From assembly GCA_013003215.1 (NCBI GenBank), contig JABDKD010000143.1, forward strand, positions 1 to 64,000: DNA of 64,000 bases, in the 5' to 3' direction. Below the pieces are notes generated by a model. That model was not told where the DNA came from, did not search any database, and saw only the letters and a list, made by a program, of their open reading frames with translations. The position numbers were made by a program, and so were the translations under genes. Source of the stretch: Pyrinomonadaceae bacterium (GTDB lineage Bacteria; Acidobacteriota; Blastocatellia; Pyrinomonadales; Pyrinomonadaceae). Positions 37,364-46,599 of this stretch are shown piece after piece; positions within the stretch are counted from its first letter, which is position 1, and every line of letters starts with the position of its first letter.

Positions 37364-38446
37364 ATGGATAAAGCATTTTGGACATTTCTTATCGGGATTT
37401 TCATTTTTACCGGTTGTGAAACGAACGCGTTGACGGATAGCACGCCTGAAATGCAGCAACCAGTTGATAACGTCGAGACCCGCACCGATGACGAAATTGA
37501 AGGTGAAGGTGACGGAGTTTGGGCAAAAGAGAACTTTGATCTTTTGGCCGTTGGTTCGCTGTTGGAAGATGTTAAAGACATTGAAGAACTCGAACAGGTC
37601 GTCAACAGTAAAGAGGGGGTGAATAATCTGGACCTCGACGGCGACGGCTTTACAGATTATGTGTCGATCGAGGAGTTTGAGGACAGGTCGGACGGCGAAC
37701 GAGGTTTTACTCTGTTTTCGAAATTCGGTCCGGACGAGGTTCAGGAGATCGCATCCCTTATTTTTTTGAGAGATCGTCCGGATCGCAGGGGTTCTAATGT
37801 GTACGTGCAGGGAAACCGGCAGATTTATGGCGACAATTTTGGATTTAGGGGTAACTGGATAGACAAATCAATCGCGATTGCGGGCTGGGTGTTTGGTGAC
37901 AGGGCGAGTTATTACCGTTCGCCCTACTACAACCGCAATTTGCCCGATTACTATAGAAGGCACAAGGTTGTAAGAACCGTTAAATATAAGAGTCGGTTGT
38001 TCAAATACCATAAGAATCCGGCGATGACGAAGATCACAACGCCATTTGGCAAAATCATGATCAAATCGCGTTACCCGGGTAGGTCCTACCGGCGCGCCCA
38101 TGCTCGTATGTCGAATCCTACGAGCGACCAGAAGATCTTTATAAATGCGAAATTTGGCAAGCCCGGCAAGCCCGGCAAGCCCGGCAAGCCCGGCAAAGGC
38201 GGCAAACCCGGTAAAGCGGGAGATCCGAAGGGTAAGAATGACACGGGCAAAGCTAAATCTGCGAACCCACCGGGTAGGAAAGCCGGAAAATCCAATGGTA
38301 AAGGCGCCGGAAAGAAGCCCAAAGGAAAACCAGGGTCTAATCCGGGACCTAAAGGCAACAAAGGGAAACCGAAAGGACTGAATAAGGGGCCCGGCGGTCC
38401 GAAAGGCAAAGGCGGAAGCAAGGGTCGCGGAAAAGGAAAGGGTTGA
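37364..38446 (+). CDS. Lipoprotein with EF-hand-like loop and cationic Gly-Lys-Pro tail
   Basis: This 360-residue protein has a short N-terminal signal with a lipobox-like FTGC (Cys18). A calcium-type loop DLDGDGFTDYVS lies near residue 91. A mid region has YRSPYYNRNLPDYYRRHK and other basic tracts. From about residue 263 to the end the protein is nearly all Gly, Lys and Pro with collagen-like GKP repeats, giving a very high positive charge. It probably sits in the outer membrane and may bind acidic polymers, DNA or polysaccharide, but no known family is recognised. Terminates at a strong hairpin. Confidence 0.7.
   Translation: MDKAFWTFLIGIFIFTGCETNALTDSTPEMQQPVDNVETRTDDEIEGEGDGVWAKENFDLLAVGSLLEDVKDIEELEQVVNSKEGVNNLDLDGDGFTDYVSIEEFEDRSDGERGFTLFSKFGPDEVQEIASLIFLRDRPDRRGSNVYVQGNRQIYGDNFGFRGNWIDKSIAIAGWVFGDRASYYRSPYYNRNLPDYYRRHKVVRTVKYKSRLFKYHKNPAMTKITTPFGKIMIKSRYPGRSYRRAHARMSNPTSDQKIFINAKFGKPGKPGKPGKPGKGGKPGKAGDPKGKNDTGKAKSANPPGRKAGKSNGKGAGKKPKGKPGSNPGPKGNKGKPKGLNKGPGGPKGKGGSKGRGKGKG
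38156..38218 (+). repeat. Nine-base coding tandem repeat
   Basis: GGCAAGCCC repeats perfectly four times (38156-38191), followed by three diverged copies. It encodes the GKP units in the lipoprotein tail and is likely to vary in copy number by slippage. Confidence 0.85.
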
Positions 38447-38483
38447 CCCCCCCCGTGGGCGTGTCCAGTATCGATCTAAGGAA

Positions 38484-38511
38484 AAGGCTCCCATGCGTTT
38501 GTGGGAGCCTT
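38484..38511. terminator. Bidirectional hairpin between convergent genes
   Basis: AAGGCTCCCA (38484-38493) pairs with TGGGAGCCTT (38502-38511) around eight bases. It lies between the lipoprotein stop and the end of the small minus-strand gene and can serve either. Confidence 0.8.
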
Positions 38512-38518
38512 CTATGAT

Positions 38519-38725
38519 TTAGAGCGCCGCGTATTTGAAGAACCGGATTATCTTAAGAACGATAATGGTTTTCGTGTCCAGCTTTTTTTGATCGGATTCG
38601 GTTTGTTCAACCGTTGTTGGAACTGCACATCTTTCCATGTGTTGTTGACCACATGGGTATGCCGGCGTGGCTGCGAAGACAACAAAGAGGGCGGACATTG
38701 CGATTGATAGTTTGATTTTATTCAT
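38519..38725 (-). CDS. Small secreted protein of unknown function
   Basis: This 68-residue protein has a signal peptide (MNKIKLSIAMSALFVVFAATPAYP) and a mature part with two cysteines (CGQQHMERC), probably a disulfide. It ends near a hydrophobic segment (TIIVLKIIRFF). The gene is convergent with the lipoprotein gene and divergent from the TPR-HTH gene. No family is recognised. Confidence 0.55.
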   Translation of the reverse strand: MNKIKLSIAMSALFVVFAATPAYPCGQQHMERCAVPTTVEQTESDQKKLDTKTIIVLKIIRFFKYAAL

Positions 38726-38842
38726 TTTATGTTTTTCCTTAACTGATTGATTTGTTAGTCGAATCCGCGTATCGATTCGAGAAAATCAAGATAAATTGAA
38801 TTTCATCTGTTGTGATCTCGCGGCTTTTCAGTTACGATCTAC

Positions 38843-40138
38843 ATGGGTATGAACAAAGGGAAAGAAACGTTACGCGGCACTATCACCGAAAAGGCATTAG
38901 AAAGGTTGATTGCGGAGGCTCAGCATGCTGAAAAGAGTCGCGATTCGGAACGGATGCGCAAATCACTGAACGCGATTTGGCCCGATCTTGAAGTCGAGCC
39001 AAATATCCCTGAAACTGATTCCAAGACCGCAGCGGAGCTACTTCGTCTTTGCGGTTTTTTTATTGGGTATCACGGCCATCTGACGAACAAGCGCGATTAC
39101 CAGGAGCGTGGAAAAGACCTCCTGTCGAGATCGATTGATCTCTTTGAAAGCGAGGGTATGACGGAAGAAGCCACAGGAGCTCGGATTAATCTTGCTTGGA
39201 GATATCAACAGCAAGGGGCATTTGAGGAGGCGGCCGTGATACTTGATTACACGAAGGCCACTTTTAAGGGACGCAAGACGCACCCGTTGTATCTGTCCAT
39301 CGAGATGTGCGAGATCGTAGCCGAGATCGCCAGGGGCAACGTCAAAGAAGCGATAAGAAAGATCCGCAGAATTGAAAAGGCGGTTATCGAAAGTGGCGAT
39401 GAGGTACTCAAGTCTCAGTTTCACAATGAGGCCGGTTTTGCCTTTGCCGAGCAAGGAGATCTCGTAACCGCAGAATCGCATCATCGCAGAGCCGCTGAGT
39501 CCGGAAAGGCTATGGGTAATGAGCGGTTTGAGGCTATTTCGACCGGTAATCTTGCTTTCGTTCTGAAAGAGCAGAGGGATTTCGAAGCGGCTTCTGCTGA
39601 GATAGAGAAAGCGATTGGACTAAACCGGAAGGGGGGTCACGATGGATTCCTCGCCCACAATTTCGATACCAGGGCTCAAATCTATTTTGATCAGGGCGAT
39701 TACGGAAGGGCGCTGCTGGCGATCGAGAATGCTCTTGAGATATTCGTCATGGGCGACGACTTTGCGGGTCTGACTGAGGCTAAACTGAACAAATCAAAAA
39801 TCTTATTCAAATTGGGTGAGGTATCTGAATCGCTTCTCCTGTTTGCTGACACCGTTTCAATTGTTAAAGCTAAAGTCAGCGAGGCCGCCGCACTCAGGTA
39901 TGCTGAAGACTACAGCTCTCTTTTCTATGTCCACGCGGAAAGTGGATATAAAAAAGAGGTCGCCCAGTTTCGCAAACATATTCTCCGCGACGCACTTACC
40001 AAATCAGGCCTCGTCTTCAAAACTGCTGCTGAAACTCTTGATATTTCTCAGGCAATGCTTTCCGATATTGTTCGTCGTCAGTTCCCCGAACTCTTCGATG
40101 AGTTAGGAATCAAGAAACGAAAGAGCCGGAAGGTGTGA
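38843..40138 (+). CDS. TPR protein with C-terminal helix-turn-helix
   Basis: This 431-residue protein has tandem tetratricopeptide-like helices from about residue 60 to 330 and a short C-terminal Fis-like helix-turn-helix (TAAETLDISQAMLSDIVRRQ) with a basic end (KKRKSRKV). The layout is a frequent one in Acidobacteriota regulators. The TPR would bind a partner protein or peptide and the HTH would bind DNA. No enzymatic domain is seen. No strong ribosome site is visible. Confidence 0.75.
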   Translation: MGMNKGKETLRGTITEKALERLIAEAQHAEKSRDSERMRKSLNAIWPDLEVEPNIPETDSKTAAELLRLCGFFIGYHGHLTNKRDYQERGKDLLSRSIDLFESEGMTEEATGARINLAWRYQQQGAFEEAAVILDYTKATFKGRKTHPLYLSIEMCEIVAEIARGNVKEAIRKIRRIEKAVIESGDEVLKSQFHNEAGFAFAEQGDLVTAESHHRRAAESGKAMGNERFEAISTGNLAFVLKEQRDFEAASAEIEKAIGLNRKGGHDGFLAHNFDTRAQIYFDQGDYGRALLAIENALEIFVMGDDFAGLTEAKLNKSKILFKLGEVSESLLLFADTVSIVKAKVSEAAALRYAEDYSSLFYVHAESGYKKEVAQFRKHILRDALTKSGLVFKTAAETLDISQAMLSDIVRRQFPELFDELGIKKRKSRKV

Positions 40139-40513
40139 TTTCTAAACCTGTCCGGGAAAAAACCAATTCTCGCAAACTCACGATTGTGTAGTTATCAAGA
40201 AAACTATACAAACAGACTATAAAAATAAACTCAATCAAATTAACATCTTTCCCAGAATAGAAATACCTTGTAGCTGAATTCGGAGATTGCGAAAGGGGTC
40301 CTGCTTCGAGAATTTACCGGTATTTGTCTGAGGTGGGCTTCGGTAATATTGTTTCCGAATGCTCAGTATATTTTCACAGTGTTCGTTCGTTAAATTCAGA
40401 TTTTAATTGACAAACGTTGTTATACTATCCGAAAATAGCAATAGCCTCTAAAAGGCCAAGCCGCACTCCCATTTCCTTACCAAAAAAATCAGTACTTCTA
40501 TAGAACGGTTGTT
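40139..40513. other. Intergenic region upstream of the GGDEF-EAL gene
   Basis: This 375-base gap is AT-rich with no gene. It holds a TTGACA and a TATACT near 40407-40426, but their spacing of about eight bases does not make a usual promoter. No c-di-GMP riboswitch fold was recognised. Confidence 0.5.
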
Positions 40514-43003
40514 ATGGGTAGCCAGAAGAAAGCCGTACATGACAAGCACGCTACAAGAGTGTTCCACTGGGCATTTTGCCTTGTCGGGATATCGGTGGTC
40601 GTGTATTCGGCTATCCGTATCCCTTATACAGAACTCGGAATAGAGTTCATGCTTATTGCCGGACTCGCGCTGGTTGTCGGTTCGCGTGTCGCGATCGACT
40701 TTAGCAAATCCAAATCGAATCTCTCTGTAGGCGACATCTTTGTCTACCTGATCGTGCTGCTTCATGGAGTTGAAAGCGCATGCATAGTCGCGGCGATTGA
40801 CGCTTATGTAACCTCAACAAGGTTCACGAAAAGCACCGTCCTCAGGACGTTTAATGCCGGAATCCTTGCGTTCTCGATTTTTGCCTCATACAAGATCGCA
40901 TATCTGTTCTTTGGCTCGCTGACGGAATTGGCAGCAAAAGGATTCTCAATGGCGCTGTTTGGTGCGATGCTGACGATGATAATCGCGCATTACTGCATCA
41001 ATACCTCGATAGTCGCTGCTTCTACCTCTCTACGGACAGAGCAGCCATTCTTCGAAACGTGGCGAAATAACTATATCTGGGTATTTATGCCGTTTCTTGC
41101 GACGGGTTCGGTCGCACTAATTACCGCAAACGCTATCCAGACTTCCGGTTACTTTTCTCTGCTCATGATCCTGCCGATCATCGGGATTATCTATTTCAGC
41201 TATGTTGCTCAACAACAGAAGCTGACGGTGGTTCATGAGCAAACCCAGCAAATCGAAAGACATCTGGCCGAAATGAAGGCGAGCGAAGAAAGGTTTCGTT
41301 CAGCGTTCAGCAACGCGCCGATCGGTATCGGGATCATCTCAAAACAGGGCAGCTGGGGCGACGCGAACGAGACGCTGTTCAACATCTTTGGATTTACCGG
41401 TGAAGACACGGTTTCGAAATCAATTTACGAACTCCTTCATCCGGAAGACGTCGCCGAGTTTCACCGAACGATTGCAGAAGTAATTCGCGGATCGCGAAAA
41501 TCATTTCAGGGCGAGCTGCGGTTCTTCGACAAGAATCGAAAGGAAATCTGGACACAAACCAGTATCTCGCGGCTTAACGATGATGATAACTCCAAGTTAA
41601 TCTGTCAGATACAGGACATTACCGCACGGCACGAGGCTGAAAAGAAGCTCCGTTATGACGCGTTTTACGATTCATTGACCGAGCTAGCAAATCGTGGCGC
41701 CTTCATGGAGAGCCTCAACAAAGCGATTGCTCGAAGCTCAGAAGATGAAGACTCCAAGTTCGTGGTGATCTTTGTTGATCTGGATAAGTTCAAACTCGTC
41801 AACGACACCAGCGGACACACAGCCGGCGATCAACTCCTGGTTTCAGTAGCGAGGCGACTCAAAAAATGCGTGCCGGAACACGGGACAGTCGCGAGGTTTG
41901 GCAGCGACGAGTTCTTGATTCTTCTGGATCAGGACATCGAACAGGCAAACGTCGCTCGCCTGGTTGAGGAGATTCAAAGACAGGTAAGCCTCGTCTACAA
42001 GATCGATGGACAGGAGATCAGTATCACTGCAAGTACAGGAGTGGTGATCTTCAACGATTCGCATAACAGTGCCGAGGATGTTCTGCGAGACGCGGATATG
42101 GCACTGCATATCGCAAAGTCAAAAGGCCGCTCGCATTCAGTCTTCTTCGATGACGAAATGCGGACCAGCGCCAACAACCAGATGCGGCTTGAAAAAGACC
42201 TTGAGCTTGCCCTTGAGCGGGAACAGCTCTTTCTTACTTACCAACCGATCATGTCTCTCAGTGACGATTCGATCGCCGGTTTCGAGGCATTGATCCGTTG
42301 GAGCCACCCGGAACTTGGGTTAATTCCGCCGTCAGAATTCATCCCAATCGCAGAAGAGAACGGCACGATCATCAGTATCGGCAAGTTTGTTCTCGATGAG
42401 GCCTGTCGACAACTGAGTCTCTGGCGAGATCAGTTTGATAGAGAGATTTCGATGAGCATCAATGTCTCGGCAAAGCAGCTATTGAAGCGCCAACTCCTAA
42501 TAGAAGTCTTAGAGGCCCTCGATAAACACAAAGTCGAGCCGAATCAGATACGACTCGAGCTGACGGAGAGCGTTGTGGTTGAAAACAGCGAGTTTGTTAT
42601 CTCAATCCTAAAACAGTTCAGAGCGATGGGGGTCGGTCTCAGCATGGATGACTTCGGTACCGGATTCTCGTCACTTAGCTACCTCCACAAGCTTCCGCTC
42701 AACTACCTAAAAATCGACCGGTCGTTTGTATCCAATATGACCAGTGAGTCCGAGAGCCTCGAGATTGTGAAGACAATCGTTCTTCTGACTCAAAACCTAA
42801 ATCTCGAGGTCGTCGCAGAGGGTATCGAAACCGCGGAACAGCTTGAGGCGCTTCGCGGGCTAGGGTGTCAAAACGGCCAGGGGTACTTCTTCTCCAAGCC
42901 ACTCGAGGTTGAAGACGCAACTGATTTCATAAAAGAATTGGCCGAATCCCCCATTATCCCCCTAACTAACCTGGATAATGAAAAGAGCGAAATACTTATC
43001 TGA
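40514..43003 (+). CDS. Membrane PAS-GGDEF-EAL protein (c-di-GMP turnover)
   Basis: This 829-residue protein has several N-terminal membrane helices (about 15-235), a PAS domain (about 260-370), a GGDEF domain and an EAL domain. The GGDEF signature reads GSDEF, a Ser for the second Gly, and no RxxD inhibitory site is seen, so cyclase activity is uncertain. The EAL motif is GFEALIRW with the downstream DDFGTGFSSLSYL and EVVAEGIET intact, so phosphodiesterase activity is likely. It probably senses a membrane or redox signal and lowers c-di-GMP. Confidence 0.88.
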   Translation: MGSQKKAVHDKHATRVFHWAFCLVGISVVVYSAIRIPYTELGIEFMLIAGLALVVGSRVAIDFSKSKSNLSVGDIFVYLIVLLHGVESACIVAAIDAYVTSTRFTKSTVLRTFNAGILAFSIFASYKIAYLFFGSLTELAAKGFSMALFGAMLTMIIAHYCINTSIVAASTSLRTEQPFFETWRNNYIWVFMPFLATGSVALITANAIQTSGYFSLLMILPIIGIIYFSYVAQQQKLTVVHEQTQQIERHLAEMKASEERFRSAFSNAPIGIGIISKQGSWGDANETLFNIFGFTGEDTVSKSIYELLHPEDVAEFHRTIAEVIRGSRKSFQGELRFFDKNRKEIWTQTSISRLNDDDNSKLICQIQDITARHEAEKKLRYDAFYDSLTELANRGAFMESLNKAIARSSEDEDSKFVVIFVDLDKFKLVNDTSGHTAGDQLLVSVARRLKKCVPEHGTVARFGSDEFLILLDQDIEQANVARLVEEIQRQVSLVYKIDGQEISITASTGVVIFNDSHNSAEDVLRDADMALHIAKSKGRSHSVFFDDEMRTSANNQMRLEKDLELALEREQLFLTYQPIMSLSDDSIAGFEALIRWSHPELGLIPPSEFIPIAEENGTIISIGKFVLDEACRQLSLWRDQFDREISMSINVSAKQLLKRQLLIEVLEALDKHKVEPNQIRLELTESVVVENSEFVISILKQFRAMGVGLSMDDFGTGFSSLSYLHKLPLNYLKIDRSFVSNMTSESESLEIVKTIVLLTQNLNLEVVAEGIETAEQLEALRGLGCQNGQGYFFSKPLEVEDATDFIKELAESPIIPLTNLDNEKSEILI

Positions 43004-43103
43004 GCAGACCCGTTCCACAACCTTGTAGCAAGATTCATTCTTCGACCTACGGGAAAGATCTTCAAAAACTTCGAATACAGCGTTTGCGGCTAAGATGCGT
43101 GCC

Positions 43104-43298
43104 TTAAGCCGCTCTTCCTCGTGTCCTGAACACGAGATAAACGACAACCGCGATGACTACCGCTGCCGTCAGATCCCAAACACACGGCTCACCTGGTCTG
43201 TACCCCGGAATGAATTTCTTCCAAGCCGAACGATCGACAATGGTCTCCTCAAAAATCACGAAAGAGTTGAAAAGTGCGGCCCATGAAACGATCTTCAT
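43104..43298 (-). CDS. Small membrane protein divergent from the MerR gene
   Basis: With the start at 43298 (GGAA site nine bases upstream) the protein has 64 residues. It has one strong C-terminal helix (DLTAAVVIAVVVYLVF) and a possible N-terminal one, with one Cys in PGEPCVW between. An earlier ATG at 43337 would need a leaderless message from the promoter described next. The position relative to a MerR promoter suggests a regulated membrane protein, perhaps a small metal or drug factor, but no family is recognised. Confidence 0.55.
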   Translation of the reverse strand: MKIVSWAALFNSFVIFEETIVDRSAWKKFIPGYRPGEPCVWDLTAAVVIAVVVYLVFRTRGRAA

Positions 43299-43344
43299 TA
43301 AGTTCCATTGAAGGCTGCTAAATGTTGATTCTGTCATGATCTAG

Positions 43345-43376
43345 ACCATAAGCCTTGGAGTATGATCCAATGTCAA
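43345..43376 (-). promoter_or_regulatory. MerR-type promoter with dyad in a 20-base spacer
   Basis: On the minus strand, -35 TTGACA (43376-43371) and -10 TATGGT (43350-43345) are 20 bases apart. The spacer holds the dyad TTGGA-N6-TCCAA (43355-43370). MerR-family activators work on such overlong spacers by distorting the DNA. It faces the small membrane protein gene and overlaps the expected leader of the MerR gene. Confidence 0.7.
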
Positions 43377-43393
43377 AACCGGAGGGTCACCGA

Positions 43394-43792
43394 ATGTTGA
43401 TAGCTGAAGCAGCAATAGAAACCGGGTTTTCGAAAGATACGATCAGATACTACGAAAAAATCGGTCTGATAGAGCCGGAGAGAGACAATCAGCGGCATGC
43501 GGGATACAGGAGATTCGGATCGGCCGAAATTGAAAGACTCCGTAAGATACGGGGTCTCAAGGAATTCGGATTCACACTAGGCGAGATAAAGGCTCTTTTT
43601 GAACTTAAGCTAACCAGCAAATACGAGTGTGAGTCTGTAAACCGGTTCGTGGCAAAGAAGATCTCAGATATTGATCGCAAGATTATTGAACTCAGAGAAG
43701 CCAGATCCCGGCTAGAAAGCGCAAGGAAGAGATGTGTTGGAGAATGCGCTGATACTGTAGAAACTAACTCGCATCGACAGTCTCAAGCTTGA
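43394..43792 (+). CDS. MerR-family metal-sensor-like regulator
   Basis: The 132-residue protein starts at ATG 43394 with GGAGGG eight bases upstream; upstream in-frame starts lie in the promoter. The N-terminal winged helix reads MLIAEAAIETGFSKDTIRYY, followed by a dimerisation helix with Cys79, Cys114 and Cys118. Cys79 and Cys114 are at the same positions as metal ligands in ZntR and align with those of Tn501 MerR. A thiol-metal sensor for zinc, lead, mercury or similar is likely, but the ligand set CVGEC is not the standard one. It probably controls the small membrane gene and itself. Confidence 0.85.
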   Translation: MLIAEAAIETGFSKDTIRYYEKIGLIEPERDNQRHAGYRRFGSAEIERLRKIRGLKEFGFTLGEIKALFELKLTSKYECESVNRFVAKKISDIDRKIIELREARSRLESARKRCVGECADTVETNSHRQSQA

Positions 43793-43884
43793 AATCCACT
43801 ATCCCGGATCGTTCTATCGATTCAGTACTTATTCACTTGCACTCTGATCGAAAGTTTTCCGATTAATGCTAGAATCTTGTTCAA

Positions 43885-44937
43885 ATGACAAAAATCATTG
43901 GAACAGGAAGCGTTCTGCCCGAACTGGTTGTACCCAACAGCGAGTTTAACAACAACACATTTTTCGATAAGAAGGGTATCGAGATCGACTCACCCGGTTC
44001 GGCGATCACCGCGAAATTGGAGACGATTACGGGTATTCGTGAACGCCGTTATATACCTTTTGACCAGGATTCCCGTCCCTTGATGATCGAGGCCGCCAAA
44101 ACCGCGATCGCTGATTCGGGACTCGATCCCAACGACCTGGATGGAATAATCGTCGCTCATAATGCAGGGAACATACTCGTCGGTGAACACGCGTTTCATA
44201 CCGTGCCCAATATGGGCGCATACCTAAAGAATGCGCTTGGAATCACCAATCACGAGTTTTTTGCATATGACATTCTATTTGCCTGTCCGGGGTGGCTACA
44301 GGGAGTTATCCAGGCGCACCAGGCAATCGAATGCGGGAGCGCTGGCAACGTACTCGTCGTGGGAATCGAGGTCGCCTCGCGAATGCTGGACCCGCATGAT
44401 ATGGACTCGATGGTCCTTGCCGATGGTTGCGGTGCCGCTGTTTTCTCTAAAGGCGACAATGGCGTGATTTCTCATGCGACCTTTTCACATGCAAATGACG
44501 ACATCGATGCCATCTATCTGGGCAAATCGAACAAGGAAGATGTTGGAGGCAGCTGCTGGTTCAAAATGAACGGCCGCGATGTCTACCGCTACGCGACCAC
44601 GTGGGTTCCGAAAGTCGTGAAAAAAGCATTGGAAAAAGCAAGCCTAAGCCTGACCGACATCGACATGTTCCTGTTTCACCAGGCGAACGAGAAACTAAAC
44701 CTCGCAATTGCGAAGAATCTGTCAGATCTTTACGAGGTCGGGGCAGATTTTTTTGCGGGCAAGCTACCGATGACTATTCAATTCCTGGGAAACACATCCG
44801 TCGCGACAATTCCAACATTGCTGGACATGGTGTTGAAAAAGAATCTCGGGGATTTCGAAATCAAGGAGGGAAATACTGTCGTGATGGCTTCAGTCGGCGC
44901 CGGAATGCACTGCAACGCCTTGGTATACCGGTTCTAG
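43885..44937 (+). CDS. 3-oxoacyl-ACP synthase III-like enzyme
   Basis: This 350-residue thiolase-fold protein has the Cys-His-Asn triad: Cys in FACPGWLQG, His in FHQANEKLN and Asn in LGNTSVATIP. It lies 12 bases before the MlrC-like gene and both share the direction, so they are co-transcribed. FabH proper starts fatty acid synthesis; FabH-like members also make modified ketides. Its divergence and partner make a specialised role plausible, so no fabH symbol is given. Confidence 0.82.
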   Translation: MTKIIGTGSVLPELVVPNSEFNNNTFFDKKGIEIDSPGSAITAKLETITGIRERRYIPFDQDSRPLMIEAAKTAIADSGLDPNDLDGIIVAHNAGNILVGEHAFHTVPNMGAYLKNALGITNHEFFAYDILFACPGWLQGVIQAHQAIECGSAGNVLVVGIEVASRMLDPHDMDSMVLADGCGAAVFSKGDNGVISHATFSHANDDIDAIYLGKSNKEDVGGSCWFKMNGRDVYRYATTWVPKVVKKALEKASLSLTDIDMFLFHQANEKLNLAIAKNLSDLYEVGADFFAGKLPMTIQFLGNTSVATIPTLLDMVLKKNLGDFEIKEGNTVVMASVGAGMHCNALVYRF

Positions 44938-44949
44938 GGAGATCAACTC

Positions 44950-46500
44950 GTGGGTAAATACACAATAATCAGAATTGCCTGTCTATTACTCCTGGTTCAG
45001 GTTCCACTTTTGGCGCAGAAAACGGCAGCTGTAAAGAAATATCGTGTGGCGGTGGTGAAGTACCAACACGAAACCTGCACATTTTGTCCCGGCGGCGACA
45101 CCGAATTAGGGGACTGGACTCGTTTGAGGCCAATTCTTGAAGGTGATCAGGTACTGACCTCGGGTAGTTTCATACGCGGATTTGTGAAGCAGGGAAGGGA
45201 ATACCCTGATATCGAGATGGTGGGAATTTCGTCGCCGAATTCCGTATTTGGCGGTTCCTCCAGGAGTTGGAATTCGAAAGCGAGTTTCGAGTTCTTCATG
45301 AATCGCATTGTCAAAGAACTCAAAACTAAGGCCCCGGTTGATGGCGTCTATCTTGCTCTACACGGCGCTTTGGCGGTTCGGGAAGTACCAAGGCCGGAAG
45401 CTGAAATAGCAAAGAGAGTCAGGGCCGCAGTTGGAAAGGGTGTGCCTATAGTCGGGACGTTTGATCTGCACGGAAACGAGGACGAGGAGTTCCTGAAGTG
45501 GGCAGACGGTGCCTTCGTGACAAAACGATATCCACATTATGACGCATATTTCCAGGGCGAACGGGCGGCACGTTACCTGAGATCGGTCATGCGCGGCAAA
45601 TACAAACCGACGACCGCCACCCGAAAACCAAAGATCATAACCGCGACCGTGTTGCAGTGGACCGGGAAATCGCCATCGATGGATATCATGGAACGCGCCC
45701 GGCGTTGGGAATCGAGAGAGCGGGGAGGCTATGTGAGTGTTTTTTACGGATACCCCTGGTCGGATGTGCCGGATGTTGGCGCGACGGTTCATGTTATGAC
45801 AAACGACGACCAGGAACTCGCCAACAGGATCGCTAACGATATGAACGACTTCATCTGGCGCATGCGCGAGGAATTCGCGTTTGGTAAATACCCGATGCCG
45901 AAAGAGGCGGTTCAGAACACAAAGAAAGCGATTACAAAAGGCGATGTACCGGTCGTGTTGGGTGACTATTCTGATCGTCCCGGTGATGCGACATGGATCC
46001 TTAAAGAGCTTATAGACCAAGGAGTTGGCGGGGTTCTGTACGGAGCGCTTCGCGATGAGAAGGCCCTCGACAGACTTTCTAAGTCCGGCGCGAAACCGGG
46101 TGACTCTTTCGATATGAAGGTCGGCGGTTTTACAGGCGAGTCGGCAGGGAAGCCGGTGCGAATTAAAGGAACACTGAAGTACTTTGGTCCGGGCTTGGGC
46201 TACAAGCAGATTGCAGCGGTCGAGTACGGGAACGCGAATATGCTTATTCTCACACCCGCCTATGAGCAGATACGCTTTCCGAGAGAACTTAGAATTGGTT
46301 CGGTCGATCCGGAACAGTACAAGGTCTTTGTGGTTAAGTCCCGTGTGCACTTCCGCAGGGGGTTCGACGAAACTGGTTACGCGAAAACGATTATCGTTGT
46401 CGATGCTCCGGGACCCTGGGTGGGGACAACCCGTCTAAACGCTCTCGATTACAAATACGCACCTATCAATGAACTCTATCCGTTCATGGATCGAAAGTAA
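44950..46500 (+). CDS. Exported M81-family (MlrC-like) metallopeptidase
   Basis: This 516-residue protein starts at a GTG with GGGAG upstream. It has a signal peptide (IACLLLLVQVPLLA). It shows the MlrC pattern YQHETCTFCPGG (related to ESNTFSP), GTFDLHGN and a DYSDRPGDA replacing the usual DNPGG segment. MlrC degrades linearised microcystin fragments in Sphingomonads; many homologues in other bacteria have unknown substrates. The replaced motif may change metal or substrate binding. It is an exported enzyme. Confidence 0.82.
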   Translation: MGKYTIIRIACLLLLVQVPLLAQKTAAVKKYRVAVVKYQHETCTFCPGGDTELGDWTRLRPILEGDQVLTSGSFIRGFVKQGREYPDIEMVGISSPNSVFGGSSRSWNSKASFEFFMNRIVKELKTKAPVDGVYLALHGALAVREVPRPEAEIAKRVRAAVGKGVPIVGTFDLHGNEDEEFLKWADGAFVTKRYPHYDAYFQGERAARYLRSVMRGKYKPTTATRKPKIITATVLQWTGKSPSMDIMERARRWESRERGGYVSVFYGYPWSDVPDVGATVHVMTNDDQELANRIANDMNDFIWRMREEFAFGKYPMPKEAVQNTKKAITKGDVPVVLGDYSDRPGDATWILKELIDQGVGGVLYGALRDEKALDRLSKSGAKPGDSFDMKVGGFTGESAGKPVRIKGTLKYFGPGLGYKQIAAVEYGNANMLILTPAYEQIRFPRELRIGSVDPEQYKVFVVKSRVHFRRGFDETGYAKTIIVVDAPGPWVGTTRLNALDYKYAPINELYPFMDRK

Positions 46501-46537
46501 CCACAAATTGATTCGTTTCTCAAATAGCCAGATAGAG

Positions 46538-46572
46538 AAATGCCGCGACTTGATTATCAATTCGCGGCATTT
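46538..46572. terminator. Terminator between convergent MlrC-like and SOUL genes
   Basis: AAATGCCGCGA (46538-46548) pairs with TCGCGGCATTT (46562-46572), a perfect 11-base-pair stem with a 13-base loop followed by an ATTTTG run. Confidence 0.85.
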
Positions 46573-46599
46573 ATTTTGAAGCGTCTATTTGCCAAATGT

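Noticed and set aside
40407-40430. TTGACA and TATACT upstream of the GGDEF-EAL gene as a sigma-70 promoter
   Set aside because: The spacing is about eight bases, far too short.
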